Source: Anaerolineales bacterium
GTDB lineage: Bacteria > Chloroflexota > Anaerolineae > Promineifilales > Promineifilaceae
NCBI GenBank assembly: GCA_020432595.1
Contig: JAGQGA010000014.1
Location: forward strand, 6,444-24,989
Reading direction: 5' to 3'
DNA length: 18,546 nt
Shown: positions 17,046 through 18,546 of the stretch, in pieces
Layout of the letters: each line of letters opens with the position of its first letter
How positions within the stretch are numbered: position 1 is the stretch's first letter
Notes under the pieces: model-generated
Databases searched by the model: none
What the model was told of the DNA's origin: nothing
The model's input: the letters and a program-made list of their open reading frames with translations, nothing else
Position numbers and translations under genes: made by a program

Positions 17046-17082
17046 TATATATGTTGTTTTGTAAATTCGTGGTCAAATTTAC
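17046..17082 (-). promoter_or_regulatory. Putative ilvC promoter with overlapping dyad operator
   Basis: On the minus strand TTGACC (17076-17071) is a good -35, followed at 18-19 nt by ATATAT/TATATA (17052-17046). The -35 lies inside a dyad, GTAAATT (17061-17067) and AATTTAC (17076-17082), with 7-bp perfect arms and an 8-nt spacer. A regulator bound there would block the polymerase. No binding protein is identified. Confidence 0.38.
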
Positions 17083-17138
17083 AGGTAATCACAGCTAATC
17101 ATTAACCAGATGTGGCTTCTGTGCAAGCTGAATCTTGA

Positions 17139-17696
17139 TTAGTCGCCAGCGTAATGACGGCCGTTTACAAAATACTCTTCCTCATCTTCATCCGCCCAAC
17201 GTGCATAACGCTTGCCGGGGTCGGTGCCGCGCATCATAGCTACATGGCCGGTGCGAACAATCTCCAGAATGCCAACAGGGCGCAATAGCTCAATGAGGCT
17301 GTCTACCCGTGATTCGTCAGCGGTAAGCTGGACGATCATGGCATCTGTTTTCACATCCACTACTTCGGCGCGGAAAATGTTGACCAGGCTCAGCACTTCG
17401 CCGCGCTTTTCTGGCGAGGCGCTGACCTTGATCAACGCCAACTCGCGCAGGATAGCTTCTTGGCCGGTTACATCTTGTACATCAATGACGTTGACCAGCT
17501 TGTATAGATTGGCTTCTACCTTGCGGGCATCGGCCTGGTTGCTGTCCACCACAATGGTCATCCGCGAAACATTGGGGTCTTCGGTGCGCCCAACGTTGAG
17601 GGAATCAATGTTAAAGTTGCGGCGACGGAAGAGTGAGGCGACGCGGTTGAGAACGCCGGGTTTATTTTCTACAATAGCGATAAGTGTTTGTCTCAT
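17139..17696 (-). CDS. ilvN: Acetolactate synthase small (regulatory) subunit
   Basis: The 185-residue product has an N-terminal ACT domain (about 3-77) with ENKPGVLNRVASLFRRRNFN and SLNVGRTEDPNVSRMTIVV, which binds valine in relatives. A second half (about 80-165) has ELALIKVSASPEKRGEVLSL and GILEIVRTGHVAMMRG. The tail (KRYARWADEDEEEYFVNGRH) is acidic and a little longer than usual. GGAGG lies 8 nt before ATG 17696, 19 bp after the ilvB stop, so the two are clearly co-translated. A near-match palindrome (17156) falls in the tail, read as NGR. Confidence 0.96.
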   Translation of the reverse strand: MRQTLIAIVENKPGVLNRVASLFRRRNFNIDSLNVGRTEDPNVSRMTIVVDSNQADARKVEANLYKLVNVIDVQDVTGQEAILRELALIKVSASPEKRGEVLSLVNIFRAEVVDVKTDAMIVQLTADESRVDSLIELLRPVGILEIVRTGHVAMMRGTDPGKRYARWADEDEEEYFVNGRHYAGD

Positions 17697-17715
17697 TTGT
17701 CATTCCTCCCAAAAA

Positions 17716-18546
17716 TTAGTCACCGCTTTGACGACGGACGGGGCGACGCAGCATGTCGTCCAGGTCAGCACCGGCCGGAACCATGGGGAACACAGCCTCT
17801 TCCATTTCCACCACAAACTCCAGCAGCACTGGGCCGCTGATGCTGTTGGCATAAGCCACGGCATCAGCCACTTCTTCACGTTTGGTGATGCGGCGGGCAG
17901 GGATGCCGTAAGCATCGGCCAGCTTCACAAAGTCGGGGCTGAGCATTTTGACGCCGGAGTACCGTTTTTCAAAGAAAAACTCTTGCCACTGGCGCACCAT
18001 ACCTAGGTAGCCGTTGTTGAGGATGGCGATGTTGACGTTGGCACCTTCCTGAACGGCCGTTGCCAGCTCCGCCTGCGTCATCTGAAAGCCACCATCCCCC
18101 ACAATCGCCCAAATTTGCTTGTCCGGGTGGGCAAACCACGCGCCAATGGCGGAAGGCAGTCCAAACCCCATCGTCCCCGCCCCACCAGACGTGATCCAGC
18201 GGAAAGGTTGTTCCATATGGTAATATTGCGCCGTCCACATTTGGTGCTGCCCCACATCGGTGGTCACAATGGCATTACCGCTGGTGGATTCCCACAAGTC
18301 ACGCACAACGTGTGAAGCATAGAGCAGCCCATCGTCCGGCCAAGCCATGATGTCGCGCTTCTCGGTGTCATTGCGCCATTCGGCAATTTTGTCCAGCCAC
18401 TCCTCATGATCCATTGGATCGACGATGGGTGTTAGATCGCCAAGCACCGTCCGCAGGTCGCCCAGCAGCGGCGCATCTACATGCACATTTTTATGGACTT
18501 CCGATGGGTCAATTTCCACATGGATTTTTCGAGCGCGAGGAGCATA
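17716..18546 (-). CDS. ilvB: Acetolactate synthase large (catalytic) subunit, C-terminal part; runs off the right edge
   Basis: 276 residues are present and the frame is open to the window edge (YAPRARKIHVEIDPSEVHKN), so the start lies outside. The sequence covers the end of the central domain and the whole ThDP-binding domain: VTTDVGQHQMWTAQYY, GGAGTMGFGLPSAIGA, and the ThDP/Mg motif GDGGFQMTQAELATAVQEG ending in NNGYLGMVRQWQ. The C-terminus (VEMEEAVFPMVPAGADLDDML) is typical of bacterial AHAS. With IlvN it makes acetolactate and acetohydroxybutyrate. A palindrome (18052) is read as TAVQEG. Confidence 0.96.
   Translation of the reverse strand, partial: YAPRARKIHVEIDPSEVHKNVHVDAPLLGDLRTVLGDLTPIVDPMDHEEWLDKIAEWRNDTEKRDIMAWPDDGLLYASHVVRDLWESTSGNAIVTTDVGQHQMWTAQYYHMEQPFRWITSGGAGTMGFGLPSAIGAWFAHPDKQIWAIVGDGGFQMTQAELATAVQEGANVNIAILNNGYLGMVRQWQEFFFEKRYSGVKMLSPDFVKLADAYGIPARRITKREEVADAVAYANSISGPVLLEFVVEMEEAVFPMVPAGADLDDMLRRPVRRQSGD

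Noticed and set aside
17025..17138. Leader-peptide attenuator or T-box before ilvC
   Set aside because: I see no short ORF rich in Ile, Leu or Val codons, no terminator stem with a T-tract and no T-box core sequence.

Overview
The window looks like a chromosomal segment of a free-living bacterium of moderately high GC, most likely a member of the Chloroflexota (Anaerolineae-like). That assignment is an inference from the protein flavour (CimA, FAS1-like MaoC dehydratase, LiaF-like membrane protein, class I KARI) and the gene order; no rRNA or other phylogenetic marker is present. Every gene I can support lies on the minus strand, so transcription runs from position 18546 down to 1. There is no gene-free stretch above 300 bp.

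In transcription order, the right end holds the branched-chain amino acid genes ilvB (partial), ilvN, ilvC and leuA (18546-14297). A small metabolic group follows: a PPOX-fold flavin-type protein, a class V PLP enzyme and a PhyH-type Fe(II)/2-oxoglutarate oxygenase (14215-11485). Next comes a decayed accessory island (11391-8134). It consists of a MazF-type toxin-antitoxin pair whose toxin has an in-frame stop, a GH13 alpha-glucosidase broken by a 4-bp duplication, a small unknown ORF, and a second, intact MazF-type pair. A short leftover of a second GH13 3' end closes the island. After a SAM methyltransferase the pathway resumes with leuC, leuD and cimA (7303-3560). The left end has a YbaK-type deacylase, an integral membrane protein, a MaoC/HTD2-like dehydratase, a LiaF-like membrane protein and the start of a polytopic membrane protein, possibly a sensor kinase.

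IlvBN and IlvC carry out the first steps of valine, leucine and isoleucine synthesis. LeuA and LeuCD extend the chain to leucine. CimA beside LeuCD implies that 2-oxobutanoate for isoleucine can be made from pyruvate through citramalate, with LeuCD shared. leuB and ilvD are not in the window.

Two repeat systems overlie the genes. (1) A 10-bp palindrome, AACGGCCGTT, occurs 20 times perfectly, about once per 0.9 kb against an expected 0.02. All copies fall in coding or formerly coding sequence, and 16 of 20 are read as Thr-Ala-Val; this resembles the cyanobacterial HIP1 phenomenon with a different word. (2) Heptamer-based inverted repeats, family A (GGAGATT/AATCTCC) and family B (TAATCAG or GGTAATC/ATTACCG), fill most of the short gaps between genes. 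One has been taken in frame into the methyltransferase as about 21 extra residues. These two systems, and the toxin-antitoxin/GH13 island with its direct repeats, are the most unusual content.
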